This document shows positions 38,083 to 47,231 of a stretch of DNA of 64,000 nucleotides, piece by piece. Numbering within the stretch: the first letter of the stretch is position 1; every line of letters starts with the position of its first letter. This DNA comes from Mycobacterium sp. Lineage in GTDB: Bacteria > Actinomycetota > Actinomycetes > Mycobacteriales > Mycobacteriaceae. The notes below the pieces were generated by a model, which saw only the letters and a program-made list of their open reading frames with translations, had not been told where the DNA came from and did not search any database. The stretch covers positions 1 through 64,000 of the forward strand of contig JARLGR010000068.1 of assembly GCA_031292665.1 (NCBI GenBank), written 5' to 3'. The position numbers were made by a program, and so were the translations under genes.

Positions 38083-39285
38083 TTACCGGCGTGTCGCGTC
38101 GTCGGATGCACTGTCGCCGAACGACAGCGCCTGTTCGAGGTCGGCCAGCAGGTCGGCGACGTCTTCGATGCCGACGGACAGCCGCACCAGGTCGTCGGGC
38201 ACTTCCAGTTGCGAGCCGGCCGTCGACGCGTGCGTCATCACGCTGGGCAGTTCGATCAGCGACTCGACCCCACCCAGGGATTCGGCCAGGATGAACACCT
38301 TGGTCCCGACGCACAGCTTCTCGGCCGCCCGCCGCCCGCCCCGCATGCGGATCGACACCATGCCGCCGAAGTCGCGCATCTGCCGGGCGGCCACGTCATG
38401 ACCGGGGTGGCTCGGCAGACCCGGGTAGAACACCGTGCTCACCGACGGATGCCCGGCGAGGAATTGCGCGACGGCCATGGCGTTTTCGCTGTGCCGCTGC
38501 ATCCGCAGCACCAACGTCTTCAGGCCGCGCATGGTCAGGTAGGCGTCGAACGGGCCCGGCACCGCGCCGGCCCCGTTCTGCAGGAAGCCGAACGCGTCGT
38601 CCAACTCCTCGTCGTCGGTCACCAACGCGCCTCCCACCACGTCGGAGTGGCCGCCGATGTATTTGGTGGTCGAGTGCAGCACGACGTCGGCGCCAAGCAT
38701 CAGCGGCTGCTGCAGCGCGGGCGAGGCAAAGGTGTTGTCCACCAACACCTTTGCCGACGTTTGCTTGCCGAGCTCGGCGATGCCCGCGATGTCGGCGATG
38801 TACAGCAACGGGTTGGTCGGTGTCTCCACCCAGATCAACCGGGTTTCGGGGGTGATCGTGGCGCGCACGGCGTCCAGGTCCGACAGCGCCACCGGCGTGT
38901 ACGCGACGTTCCACTGGGTGAAGACCTTGTCGATGAGCCGGAACGTGCCGCCGTAGGCGTCGTTGGGAATCACCACGTGGTCGCCGGGCCGCAGCATCGC
39001 CCGCAGCGCGCAGTCGCCGGCGGCCATCCCCGAGCCGAAAGCCCGCCCGTAGGCGCCCTCCTCGACGGCCGCCAGCGAGGCCTCCAGTGCCGCCCGGGTG
39101 GGGTTGCCGGTGCGCGCGTAGTCGAAGCCGCCCCGCAGGTGGCCGACGCCGTCCTGGGCGAACGTGCTGCTGGCGTAGATCGGGGTGTTGACCGCCCCGG
39201 TCGCCGGGTCCGGAGGGTAGCCGGCGTGAATGGCCTTGGTGGCCAGTCCGGTGAACTGCGGGTGTCGGTTTCGGTCGTGGCTCAT
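38083..39285 (-). CDS. metB: Cystathionine gamma-synthase
   Basis: 400 residues of the Cys/Met metabolism PLP family. Motifs: 'YARTGNPTRAALEASLAA', 'FGSGMAAG', 'VWVETPTNPLL'-type strand, 'LVDNTFASPALQQPL', and the PLP lysine in 'LHSTTKYIGGHSDVVGG'. It condenses O-acyl-homoserine with cysteine to cystathionine; gamma-lyase activity is also possible, since sequence alone does not separate them. Equivalent to Rv1079. The pra and cbs genes lie upstream on the same strand, linking it to transsulfuration. Confidence 0.94.
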   Translation of the reverse strand: MSHDRNRHPQFTGLATKAIHAGYPPDPATGAVNTPIYASSTFAQDGVGHLRGGFDYARTGNPTRAALEASLAAVEEGAYGRAFGSGMAAGDCALRAMLRPGDHVVIPNDAYGGTFRLIDKVFTQWNVAYTPVALSDLDAVRATITPETRLIWVETPTNPLLYIADIAGIAELGKQTSAKVLVDNTFASPALQQPLMLGADVVLHSTTKYIGGHSDVVGGALVTDDEELDDAFGFLQNGAGAVPGPFDAYLTMRGLKTLVLRMQRHSENAMAVAQFLAGHPSVSTVFYPGLPSHPGHDVAARQMRDFGGMVSIRMRGGRRAAEKLCVGTKVFILAESLGGVESLIELPSVMTHASTAGSQLEVPDDLVRLSVGIEDVADLLADLEQALSFGDSASDDATRR

Positions 39286-39319
39286 CGACGATCAGCCTAG
39301 TGAAAGCCGCCCCGGGCTA

Positions 39320-40000
39320 TCAGCCCCCCTGGATCGGCAGGACGACCGTCGTCATGATCTTGTCCGCCAGCGTCTGCCGCTTGGCATCCCACAGGGGGAA
39401 CAGGAAGCCGATGAAGCAGATGATCGCGTCGACGAAGTGGGCGAGCTGGCGGACCACGGACATCCCGAAACCGATGGGCTGACCGGTGACTTCGCTGACC
39501 ACCTTGATCTTCATCACCGACTTGCCCAGGCTCGACCCGGTGGTGCCCTGGCGGTACCCGTAGTTCCAGATCAGGTAGGCCAATCCCGCCAGGATCGCCA
39601 GCCACAGCGACAGCTGACCGATCGTCGAGGGCTGGGTCGTGCAGAACTGGCTGACGTCGTATTGCGTGATGTCGGTGACGCAGGTCGACTGCTGGGTGCT
39701 GGAGAAGATCGCCGAACCGATGCCCACGACGATGGCGTAGGGGAGGTAATCGATGATGAACGCCAGCGCGCGGGTAAGCCACGGCGCGTAGGACTCCGTC
39801 GGCAAGGTGCGGATTGCCGGCCCCGGCGGCGGTGGGGCGTACCCGCCGGCCGGCGGCGGGGGCGGGGGGTAGGAACCCCCGCCCGGCAATGGAGGGGGCG
39901 GGGCTTCATGCGCCCCGGATGGCGGCTCATGACCACCGGAGGGCCCGGGCGACGACGGGGTTGACGGGAAAGCGCCGCCGGGCGGCGGTTGATCGGTCAT
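39320..40000 (-). CDS. pra: Proline-rich antigen homologue, RDD-family membrane protein
   Basis: 226 residues from ATG 40000. The N-terminal 65 or so residues are Pro/Gly-rich ('PPPPLPGGGSYPPPPPPAGG'), followed by an RDD domain with three membrane helices ('LTRALAFIIDYLPYAIVVGIG', 'LSLWLAILAGLAYLIWNYGY', 'LAHFVDAIICFIGFLFPLW'). Equivalent to Rv1078 (Pra). The role is unknown; the Pro-rich segment has antigenic interest in mycobacteria. It lies between cbs and metB (34 bp before metB). Confidence 0.9.
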   Translation of the reverse strand: MTDQPPPGGAFPSTPSSPGPSGGHEPPSGAHEAPPPPLPGGGSYPPPPPPAGGYAPPPPGPAIRTLPTESYAPWLTRALAFIIDYLPYAIVVGIGSAIFSSTQQSTCVTDITQYDVSQFCTTQPSTIGQLSLWLAILAGLAYLIWNYGYRQGTTGSSLGKSVMKIKVVSEVTGQPIGFGMSVVRQLAHFVDAIICFIGFLFPLWDAKRQTLADKIMTTVVLPIQGG

Positions 40001-40100
40001 GGCAACCCTTCCACTGCGGATTGGCAAGAACTCGGCCGAATCACAGTACCTGAGCGACGTCCCCGCGAGGGAGGCCCGGCGAGAAGACAAGAGCCTGGCG

Positions 40101-41507
40101 CTAGCGCCGCGCGGTCAGTCCGCGGGGCCCCTCGGAGAGAAATCCCAGCAGGTCATAGCGGGTGATGACCCCGACCGGCTTGCCTTCCTCCACCACCATC
40201 AGCGCGTCCCAGTCGCGCAACGCCTTACCGGCGGCACCGACCAACTCGCCCGCCCCGATCAGCGGCAGCGGCGGGCTCATGTGCTGCGAAACGGCGTCGG
40301 CCAACTTGGCGCGACCCTCGAAGACGGCCGACAGCAGTTCGCGCTCCGAGACGCTGCCGGCGACTTCACCGGCCATCACCGGAGGCTCCGCGCCCACCAC
40401 CGGCATCTGGGACACCCCGTACTCCCGCAGGATGCCGATGGCGTCGCGCACCGTTTCGGCGGGGTGGGTGTGCACCAGGTCGGGCAGCGCACCCGATTTG
40501 CGGCGCAGCACATCGCCGACCGTGGACTGCTCGGTCGACCCGTCGAGGCGCCGGCGCAAGAACCCGTACGACGACATCCAGGCGTCGTTGAAGATCTTCG
40601 ACATGTAGCCGCGCCCGCCGTCGGGCAGCAGGACCACGACCAGTGCGTCGGGCCCGGCCTCCTCGGCGACCTTCAGCGCGGCCACCACCGCCATCCCGCA
40701 CGACCCGCCGACCAGCATCGCTTCTTCGCGGGCCAGCCGCCTGGTCATGTCGAACGAGTCGGAGTCAGATACGGCGATGATCTGGTCGGGGACGGTCCGG
40801 TCGTAGGCGTCCGGCCAGAAATCCTCGCCGACGCCCTCGACCAGGTAGGGCCGGCCGCTGCCGCCGGAATAGACCGACCCCTCCGGGTCGGCCCCGACGA
40901 TGCGCACGGCACCGCCGGATACCTCTTTCAGGTAGCGGCCGGCGCCGGTGATGGTGCCGCCGGTTCCGATGCCGGCCACGAAGTGGGTGACCTTGCCGTC
41001 GGTGTCGGCCCAAATCTCCGGACCGGTGGTCGCGTAGTGGCTGGCCGGTCCTTCCGGGTTGGCGTACTGGTCGGGCTTCCAGGCGCCGTCGATCTGCTCG
41101 ACCAGCCGGTCGGAGACGCTGTAGTAACTGTCCGGGTCGTCCGGCGGCACCGCCGTCGGACATACGACAACCTCCGCGCCGTAGGCGAGCAGGACGTTGC
41201 GCTTGTCCTCGCTGACCTTGTCGGGGCACACGAACACGCACTTGTAGCCCCGCCGCTGCGCGACGAGGGCCAGGCCGACACCGGTGTTGCCCGACGTGGG
41301 TTCGACGATGGTGCCACCGGGCTTGAGCTGACCGCCGGCTTCCGCGGCGTCGATCATCTTCACCGCGATGCGGTCCTTCGAGCTGCCGCCGGGGTTGAGG
41401 TATTCGATCTTGGCCGCCACGGTTCCGGCGCCCTCGGGGACGACGGAGTTCAGGCGGACCAGCGGGGTACCGCCGATGAGGTCACTGATGTGCTGCGCGA
41501 TCCGCAT
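40101..41507 (-). CDS. cbs: Cystathionine beta-synthase
   Basis: 468 residues. The PLP-dependent core starts 'DLIGGTPLVRLNSV', with the PLP lysine in 'NPGGSSKDRIAVKMI', the substrate loop 'EPTSGNTGVGLALVA', and 'GIGTGGTITG' for phosphate binding. Two CBS domains fill residues about 335-465. It makes cystathionine from homocysteine and serine (reverse transsulfuration). Equivalent to Rv1077. With metB nearby both directions between Met and Cys can be served. Confidence 0.95.
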   Translation of the reverse strand: MRIAQHISDLIGGTPLVRLNSVVPEGAGTVAAKIEYLNPGGSSKDRIAVKMIDAAEAGGQLKPGGTIVEPTSGNTGVGLALVAQRRGYKCVFVCPDKVSEDKRNVLLAYGAEVVVCPTAVPPDDPDSYYSVSDRLVEQIDGAWKPDQYANPEGPASHYATTGPEIWADTDGKVTHFVAGIGTGGTITGAGRYLKEVSGGAVRIVGADPEGSVYSGGSGRPYLVEGVGEDFWPDAYDRTVPDQIIAVSDSDSFDMTRRLAREEAMLVGGSCGMAVVAALKVAEEAGPDALVVVLLPDGGRGYMSKIFNDAWMSSYGFLRRRLDGSTEQSTVGDVLRRKSGALPDLVHTHPAETVRDAIGILREYGVSQMPVVGAEPPVMAGEVAGSVSERELLSAVFEGRAKLADAVSQHMSPPLPLIGAGELVGAAGKALRDWDALMVVEEGKPVGVITRYDLLGFLSEGPRGLTARR

Positions 41508-41556
41508 GCGTTCATCGTTGCAGGCAACCCGGCGCGGCGCACGGCCGCTCTATGCG

Positions 41557-42624
41557 TTAGCCGGTGGCTTCGCGGATATAGTCGCCGATCTGCCTCAACG
41601 AACGGATCGCCTCCGGCACCAGGGGCGCGGCGAGCTGGAAGTCGTGCACCTGTCCGGGCCAGACCCGGACCTCGGCCGGCACGCCGACCGCCGCGAGCCG
41701 GCTCGCCGCCAACCGCGCGTCGTGCAGCAACACCTCGGATCCCGACACGTGGATCAGCGTGCGCGGCAGGCCCGGCTTGATGTGCTCGAGGGGCTCGTAG
41801 ATCTCCTCGGGTTTTCCGTTGACTTTGTTCTTTTTGGCCGCGCCAGCAACGAGGTCGATGAGGGCGTCGAAGGCCTGCGGGGGAAACATCGCGTCGGTCT
41901 TGATGTTCGGATGGGCCTGCTTGAATTCCTTTGCTAGCTGCAGCAGTGGCGAGATCGCTACCAGCGCCGCGGCCTCCTCGCCCTCGTCCTGGAGGCGTTG
42001 CGCCAAAGCGAGCGCCAGATAGCCGCCCGCGGAGTCGCCGGCCAGCACGATCTGCTCGGGTGAGAACCCGTGCAGCCGCAGCCATTGGTAGCCGTCGTAG
42101 CAGTCGTCGAGGGCCATGCCGACCGAATGCTTGGGAAGCAGCCGATAGTTGACGACCAGGACGGGCGCGTCGGCAAACTTCGAGACCGCCTCGACCAGCC
42201 GGCCGTGCGAGTTTGCCCCGCATGTCAAAAACGCGCCGCCGTGCAAGTAGACGACCACACGACGGGTGCCGTCGGCGGGCAGCACCCCGGGGGCCCGCAC
42301 CAGCTGCGCCGACGCATTCCGCAGGTTCACCGTCTCGCGGACGGTGGCCGACACCGGGAGCACGACGCGGGCGGCGAGGTCGATGAGGCCCCAGGGCCAG
42401 GGCAGGTAGGGAACGTGGCTACCGACGGCCAGCACGGGCCGGATCGTCACGCGCGATGCGAGCGTAGCTAACCGCGCAGCAACGCTGGGCCCGGACTCGA
42501 GGACCTCGACCGGTGCACCGTCGCTGATGGCGAATCGGCGTGCCTCGAATCGACGTGCCTTCAGGACGTCGTGTGGGCGAATGGGATACCGGGATGAACC
42601 GGGTACCGTCTTCGGTGCGGTCAT
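41557..42624 (-). CDS. lipU: LipU-like esterase (hormone-sensitive lipase family)
   Basis: 355 residues from ATG 42624 (AGGAAG about 8 bp upstream); a GTG three codons earlier is possible. The HSL-type oxyanion motif is 'VVVYLHGGAFLTC', the nucleophile 'LAGDSAGGYLALA', the acid in 'SGSEVLLHDA' and the base in 'GQVHDFQL'. It hydrolyses short to medium acyl esters; the physiological substrate is unknown. Equivalent to Rv1076. It is first in a minus-strand run toward cbs (49-bp gap). Confidence 0.92.
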   Translation of the reverse strand: MTAPKTVPGSSRYPIRPHDVLKARRFEARRFAISDGAPVEVLESGPSVAARLATLASRVTIRPVLAVGSHVPYLPWPWGLIDLAARVVLPVSATVRETVNLRNASAQLVRAPGVLPADGTRRVVVYLHGGAFLTCGANSHGRLVEAVSKFADAPVLVVNYRLLPKHSVGMALDDCYDGYQWLRLHGFSPEQIVLAGDSAGGYLALALAQRLQDEGEEAAALVAISPLLQLAKEFKQAHPNIKTDAMFPPQAFDALIDLVAGAAKKNKVNGKPEEIYEPLEHIKPGLPRTLIHVSGSEVLLHDARLAASRLAAVGVPAEVRVWPGQVHDFQLAAPLVPEAIRSLRQIGDYIREATG

Positions 42625-42845
42625 GCTCAACACTTCCTACGCCTTTGTAGTGCGAACAGCATGTGACGAGGAGGCAAGCGTCTGGCTTAGCCCAGTCCTT
42701 CAGCCAACCCGTTGAACTTAGCTTGGCAGGCGTTCCTGAGGACTGCGTTTGAAGAATCTGAATTGATACCACATTTGGTTCCCACCGTGACCACATTGTT
42801 CGTGAACCGCCCCCGCAAACACTGAAGCCGATCTAAACTGGTGGC

Positions 42846-43814
42846 GTGACCATCCGGCGGTCGACGATCGCCCTGGCCACAGCGGGAGCACTCGCCTCGA
42901 CGGGAACGGCCGTTCTGGGCGCGCGGAACCTGCTGGTCGGTCAGGCGACACACGCGCGCACCGTCATTCCGAGGTCATGGGAAGTCCCGCCGCGCGCCGA
43001 CGGCATGTACATGCCCGGCGGCGGGCTGCCGGAACCGTGGCGGCGCGGCGTGCCGGTGGACCTGCACCTGATGATCTTCGGTGACTCGACGGCCACCGGG
43101 TACGGATGCGTGCACGCCGACGAAGTGCCGGGAGTGCTGATTGCGCGCGGGTTGGCGCAGCAGACCGGCAGGCGTGTCCGGCTGACGACCAAGGCCATCG
43201 TCGGCGCGACCTCGAAAGGCGTGTGCGGCCAGGTGGACGCGATGTTCGTGGCCGGTCCGCCCCCGGATGTCGCGGTGCTGATGCTGGGCGCGAACGACGT
43301 GACGGCCCTCAACGGCCTCACTCAATCGGCGCAGCGGGCGGGCCTGGCGGTCCGCAAGCTGCGCGACCGCGGCGCCGTCGTGATCGTCGGGACGTGCCCC
43401 GATCTGGGCGTCATCAGCGCCATCCCGCAGCCGCTGCGCTCCCTGACCCACGAACGGTGTGGTCAGCTTGCCCGCGCCCAGACCGCTTCGATCCGGGAGG
43501 CCGGCGGTGTGCCGGTCCCCCTGGCGCAGTTGTTGGCGCCCAAATTCCGGGCGCTTGCCGAGGCGATGTTCTCCGCCGACGGCTACCACCCCTCGGCGAT
43601 CGCCTACGCGCATGCCGCCGACGCGCTGCTGGCCGCGCTGTGCGATGCGCTGGGCGAAAAGGTCGAGCGTCCATTGATTGCGTTGCCCGCGCCACCGGCC
43701 GCCCCGACGCTGGGTCAGCGTCACACCCGCCTCAGCGTGATGTCGCGACTGTGGCGAGGCTCGGTACCCGGGGGGCGTGGCCCGTCTTCGTGCCGACCGG
43801 TAGCCCACGACTAG
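42846..43814 (+). CDS. Exported SGNH/GDSL esterase (Rv1075c-like)
   Basis: 322 residues from GTG 42846. A hydrophobic signal-like N-terminus ('TIALATAGALASTGTAVLG') precedes an SGNH hydrolase domain: block I 'IFGDSTATGYG', block III 'VLMLGANDVTAL', and block V 'SADGYHPSAIAYA' with the Asp/His pair. It should be an ester hydrolase at the envelope. The C-terminal 35 or so residues after the fold are low complexity. Divergent from lipU. Confidence 0.88.
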   Translation: MTIRRSTIALATAGALASTGTAVLGARNLLVGQATHARTVIPRSWEVPPRADGMYMPGGGLPEPWRRGVPVDLHLMIFGDSTATGYGCVHADEVPGVLIARGLAQQTGRRVRLTTKAIVGATSKGVCGQVDAMFVAGPPPDVAVLMLGANDVTALNGLTQSAQRAGLAVRKLRDRGAVVIVGTCPDLGVISAIPQPLRSLTHERCGQLARAQTASIREAGGVPVPLAQLLAPKFRALAEAMFSADGYHPSAIAYAHAADALLAALCDALGEKVERPLIALPAPPAAPTLGQRHTRLSVMSRLWRGSVPGGRGPSSCRPVAHD

Positions 43815-43889
43815 ATTTGTTTTGGCCCGTCGGAGTGGAGCTACCACCCGCACATCAAGCGAGCCCGCATTTCCTTGGAGGGAACCCTC

Positions 43890-45107
43890 ATGCCTGAAGC
43901 CGTCATCGTCTCAACTGCTCGCTCGCCGATCGGCCGCGCCATGAAGGGGTCGCTGGTAAACATCCGGCCCGACGACCTGGCCGCCCAGATGGTGCGCGCG
44001 GCGCTCGACAAAGTTCCGGCGCTCAACCCGCACCAGATCGACGACCTCATCCTGGGCTGCGGCCAACCGGGCGGTGAGTCCGGGTTCAACATGGCGCGAG
44101 CCGTCGCCGTCGAACTCGGCTACGACTTCCTGCCCGGCACCACCGTCAACCGGTATTGCTCGTCGTCACTGCAGACCACCCGGATGGCTTTTCATGCGAT
44201 CAAGGCGGGCGAGGGCGACGCGTTCATCTCCGCGGGCGTGGAGACGGTGTCCAGGTTCGTCGTGGGCAGCGCCGACTCGTGGCCGGACACCAAGAACCCG
44301 CTGTTCAACGAGGCCCGGGAGCGTTCGGACGCCGCAGCCGCGGGCGCCGACGAGTGGCACGATCCCCGCGCCGACGGGAACCTGCCCGACGTCTACATCG
44401 CGATGGGCCAGACCGCCGAAAACGTCGCCCTCCTGACCGGCATCAGCCGCGAAGAGCAGGACCGGTGGGGGGTGCGCAGCCAGAACCGGGCCGAAGACGC
44501 GATCAAGAGCGGGTTCTTCGAGCGGGAGATCTCTCCGGTGACTCTGCCCGACGGCAGCACCGTGAGCACCGACGACGGCCCGCGTGCGGGCACCACGTAC
44601 GAGAAGATCAGCGAGCTCAAGCCGGTGTTCCGCCCCAACGGCACGGTGACCGCGGGCAACGCCTGCCCCCTCAACGACGGCGCCGCCGCGCTGGTCATCA
44701 CCAGCGACGCGAAGGCCAAGGAACTGGGCCTGACACCGCTGGCGCGCATCGTGTCCACCGCGGTCAGCGGACTCTCGCCGGAGATCATGGGCCTGGGCCC
44801 GATCGAGGCGTCCAAGCGGGCGCTGGCACGCGCCGGGATGTCGGTGGGTGACATCGACCTGTTCGAAATCAACGAGGCCTTTGCGGTCCAGGTGCTGGGC
44901 TCGGCCCGCGAGCTGGGCATCGACGAGGACAAGCTGAACGTGTCCGGCGGGGCGATCGCCCTGGGCCACCCCTTCGGCATGACCGGCGCACGCATCGCCA
45001 CCACGCTGCTCAACAACCTGCGGACGTACGACAAGACGTTCGGTCTGGAGACCATGTGCGTCGGCGGCGGCCAGGGCATGGCGATGGTGATCGAGCGGCT
45101 GAGCTAA
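43890..45107 (+). CDS. fadA3: Acetyl-CoA acetyltransferase / beta-ketothiolase FadA3
   Basis: 405 residues from ATG 43890 with a strong GGAGG upstream, the length recalled for FadA3 (Rv1074c). Thiolase catalytic residues: nucleophilic Cys in 'NRYCSSSLQT', His in 'GGAIALGHPFGMTGAR', and the second Cys in 'TMCVGGGQG'. It cleaves 3-ketoacyl-CoA or condenses acetyl-CoA in fatty acid or sterol side-chain metabolism. A palindromic 61-bp element begins 10 bp after its stop. Confidence 0.96.
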   Translation: MPEAVIVSTARSPIGRAMKGSLVNIRPDDLAAQMVRAALDKVPALNPHQIDDLILGCGQPGGESGFNMARAVAVELGYDFLPGTTVNRYCSSSLQTTRMAFHAIKAGEGDAFISAGVETVSRFVVGSADSWPDTKNPLFNEARERSDAAAAGADEWHDPRADGNLPDVYIAMGQTAENVALLTGISREEQDRWGVRSQNRAEDAIKSGFFEREISPVTLPDGSTVSTDDGPRAGTTYEKISELKPVFRPNGTVTAGNACPLNDGAAALVITSDAKAKELGLTPLARIVSTAVSGLSPEIMGLGPIEASKRALARAGMSVGDIDLFEINEAFAVQVLGSARELGIDEDKLNVSGGAIALGHPFGMTGARIATTLLNNLRTYDKTFGLETMCVGGGQGMAMVIERLS

Positions 45108-45116
45108 CGCCGTTGC

Positions 45117-45177
45117 GTTGACTCTGCGTCCGTGGCGGAAAAGATCGAGTAGGGCGCACCGTCAGCGCAGAGTCAGT
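45117..45177. repeat. 61-bp palindromic element, copy 1
   Basis: Begins gttgactctgcg (45117-45128) and ends with cgcagagtca (45166-45175); the 10-bp arms are perfect inverted repeats. Internally, gagtagggcgcaccgtcag precedes the right arm. It is in the same orientation as copy 2 at 46062-46122. The last three bases of its right arm (45173-45175) are the stop codon of the DUF559-type gene. Confidence 0.8.
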
Positions 45178-46057
45178 GTTTCCTCAGAGCATCCCAGGCG
45201 CGCTGGACTCGGCGAATGACGTCGCGGTCCCGGTGCCCGGCCACCACCCGGATCACGGTCCAGCCGATCCTGTCGACGTATTCCAGCCGGTCTACGTCCT
45301 TGGCGAACTGCCGCCGATCCGTCCGATGGTGGTCGCCGTCGTACTCCAGAGCCAGCATGATGTCCTCCCAGCCCATATCGAGGAAGTGCCGGGGAAAGCC
45401 GTCCGCGCCGAGCACGGGGATCTGGGTGCGCGGCCTCGGGAATCCGGCGTCGATCAACGCCAGCCGCAGCCAGGTTTCCCTCGGCGACTGAGCCCCCGCG
45501 TCGACAAGATCAAGCGCCGCCTCCAACTGACGCAGGCCACTCGCGTGGCCATGCTTGGCGGCCAGCTCCCCGACATCTCTCGCTTTGAAGTCGGTGGCGG
45601 CGGCCAGCGCATCGAGACCGGCGACGGCGCGACCAAGGGTTCCGCGCCTGCCGATGTCGAACGCCGTGCGCTCCGGGGTCGTCACGTAGAGCCCGTCCAG
45701 CCGCTGAAACTCGTCGTTCAACAGCAGCTCATCCCGTGTCACGACGCGTTGCGGCGCTCTCGCGTTGCGCCAGATCATTTCGACTGGCGCATTGTCGTCT
45801 ACCCACATGGCGCCGTGCATCGCCGAGGCCGCGGCTCCGGCGATCACCGCCTCCCTTCGCGACCAGAGCCAGGCTGCGGCGGTGCGTTGTCGCAGCGACG
45901 GCTGGAGCCGCTTTTCTATGTAGACGTTCGGCATGACGGCGCGGTAGTACGTACGCAGCTCATGGCGGCTGAGTTCCCCCGCGGCGAGCGCCTCGGTGCC
46001 GATGAACGGTTGAGACCCCTGCCACATGCCGGGCATCGTCGCAGCCCGAGCCGACAT
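45173..46057 (-). CDS. AbiEi-like N-terminal domain fused to a DUF559/Vsr-type nuclease-like domain
   Basis: 294 residues (MSARAATMPGM start; ATG codons 8 and 11 are alternatives). The N-terminal half has an AbiEi-antitoxin-like winged helix pattern ('IGTEALAAGELSRHELRTYY', 'AVIAGAAASAMHGAMWV'). The C-terminal 120 or so residues look like a Vsr-fold endonuclease: Glu in 'SPRETWLRLALIDAG', Asp in 'FLDMGWED', and 'ALEYDGDHHRTDRRQFAKD'. No separate AbiEii toxin gene is next to it. Equivalent to Rv1073, function unknown. The ORF lies between two 61-bp palindromic elements, which strongly suggests a self-contained cassette. Confidence 0.8.
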   Translation of the reverse strand: MSARAATMPGMWQGSQPFIGTEALAAGELSRHELRTYYRAVMPNVYIEKRLQPSLRQRTAAAWLWSRREAVIAGAAASAMHGAMWVDDNAPVEMIWRNARAPQRVVTRDELLLNDEFQRLDGLYVTTPERTAFDIGRRGTLGRAVAGLDALAAATDFKARDVGELAAKHGHASGLRQLEAALDLVDAGAQSPRETWLRLALIDAGFPRPRTQIPVLGADGFPRHFLDMGWEDIMLALEYDGDHHRTDRRQFAKDVDRLEYVDRIGWTVIRVVAGHRDRDVIRRVQRAWDALRKH

Positions 46058-46061
46058 GCCC

Positions 46062-46122
46062 GTTGACTCTGCGGCAATGTCGACAAAGTGCGAGTAGCGC
46101 GCACCGTCAGCGCAGAGTCAAC
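46062..46122. repeat. 61-bp palindromic element, copy 2
   Basis: gttgactctgcg (46062-46073) and cgcagagtcaac (46111-46122) are perfect 12-bp inverted arms. The right 29 bp differ from copy 1 at only one base; the inner left part is divergent. It begins 4 bp upstream of the DUF559-type gene start, so it occupies that gene's promoter and leader. Confidence 0.8.
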
Positions 46123-46156
46123 AAAAAAACCGGCACGCCAGTCGGCGTCAAGCCGG
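46123..46156 (-). terminator. Intrinsic terminator of the Bax inhibitor-like gene
   Basis: Read on the minus strand, directly after the stop of the gene at 46158: stem CCGGC, an inner stem ACGCC-GACT-GGCGT, then GCCGG, followed by seven T residues. This is a textbook rho-independent terminator, rare in this GC-rich genome. Confidence 0.85.
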
Positions 46157-46157
46157 G

Positions 46158-47015
46158 CTAGTCGTTCTGCAGATAACTGAGCAGACGCAGGATCTCGAGG
46201 TACAGCCAGACGAGGGTCACGGTCAGGCCCAGGGCGATGCCCCACGCCGCCTTCTCCGGCGCCCCGGCGCGGACCATCTGGTCGGCCGCGTCGAAGTCGA
46301 TCAGGAAGCTGAACGCCGCGATGCCGATGCACACCAGCGAGAAGATGATCGCCAATGGTCCGCCGCTGCGCAGGCCCAAGCCCGCACCGCCGCCGACACC
46401 GAACATCCCCAGCACCAGGTTGCCGATCATCAGGGCCAGCACACCGAAGAGGGCGGCGACGATCATGCGGGTGAACTTGGGCGTGACCCGGATGGCGCCG
46501 GTCTTGTAGACCACGAGCATGCCGAAGAACACGCCGAAGGTGCCCAGGACGGCCTCCCCGATCAGCGCGCCAGCGCTGGTATGCGACACCGAGTAGTTCG
46601 CGAAGACGAACGAGATGGCGCCAAGGACCAGCCCCTCGAGAACGGCGTAGCTGAGCACGATCGCCGGGTTGTCCTGCTTGCGGCCGAAGGTGGCGACGAG
46701 CACCAGCCCCAAGCCGCCGAGCGCGCCGACCAGCGTCAGCGGCATGGCCAGCGCCCGGTTCGAGGCCACCAGGAAGTAGGAGACAACGGCGGACGCCGCG
46801 AGGACGGCCAGCGTCATGCCGGTCTTGGCGACGACATCGTCGATGGTCAGCGGACGGGAGACCTTGGCGGCCTCCTGGTAGGGGGCCTGGTAGGGCGCCT
46901 GGTAGGAGTTGTAGGGGTCGTACCCCTGGGTCGGGGCCGCGCCAGTGCCGAATTGCGCGTATCCGCCCCGCTGCTTGGGCAGCGAACGAAATACCGGGTT
47001 GCTTGTCTCCCGCAC
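46158..47015 (-). CDS. Bax inhibitor-1/YccA-family membrane protein
   Basis: 285 residues from GTG 47015 with a GAGAGG-type ribosome site. A Tyr/Gln/Ala-rich cytoplasmic N-terminus ('YDPYNSYQAPYQAPYQEAAK', about 30-55) precedes seven membrane helices; 'SFLIDFDAADQMVRAGAPEK' in the last part carries the acidic residues typical of the TMBIM/YccA fold, which can act as a pH-sensitive calcium leak. Equivalent to Rv1072. Transcription ends at a strong terminator right after the stop. Confidence 0.92.
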   Translation of the reverse strand: MRETSNPVFRSLPKQRGGYAQFGTGAAPTQGYDPYNSYQAPYQAPYQEAAKVSRPLTIDDVVAKTGMTLAVLAASAVVSYFLVASNRALAMPLTLVGALGGLGLVLVATFGRKQDNPAIVLSYAVLEGLVLGAISFVFANYSVSHTSAGALIGEAVLGTFGVFFGMLVVYKTGAIRVTPKFTRMIVAALFGVLALMIGNLVLGMFGVGGGAGLGLRSGGPLAIIFSLVCIGIAAFSFLIDFDAADQMVRAGAPEKAAWGIALGLTVTLVWLYLEILRLLSYLQND

Positions 47016-47231
47016 CGTCGGATCCTCTCTGATGGACTGTGGTCGAGCTGTGCGAACACCTGCTCAACGAGCAGCGACCCGCCCGGGTTCCCCGGCGGAC
47101 CCGCCGTTCGGGGAGTTTCTGGCCTGGGTGCTCTCGTCGGGGTCAAACATAACCCTTACCCGCGGGTACCGCCTCCCCCGTGACGATCTAGATTGCTGGT
47201 CGAGACCGCGCGGCGATGGGAGGCTAAGGGC

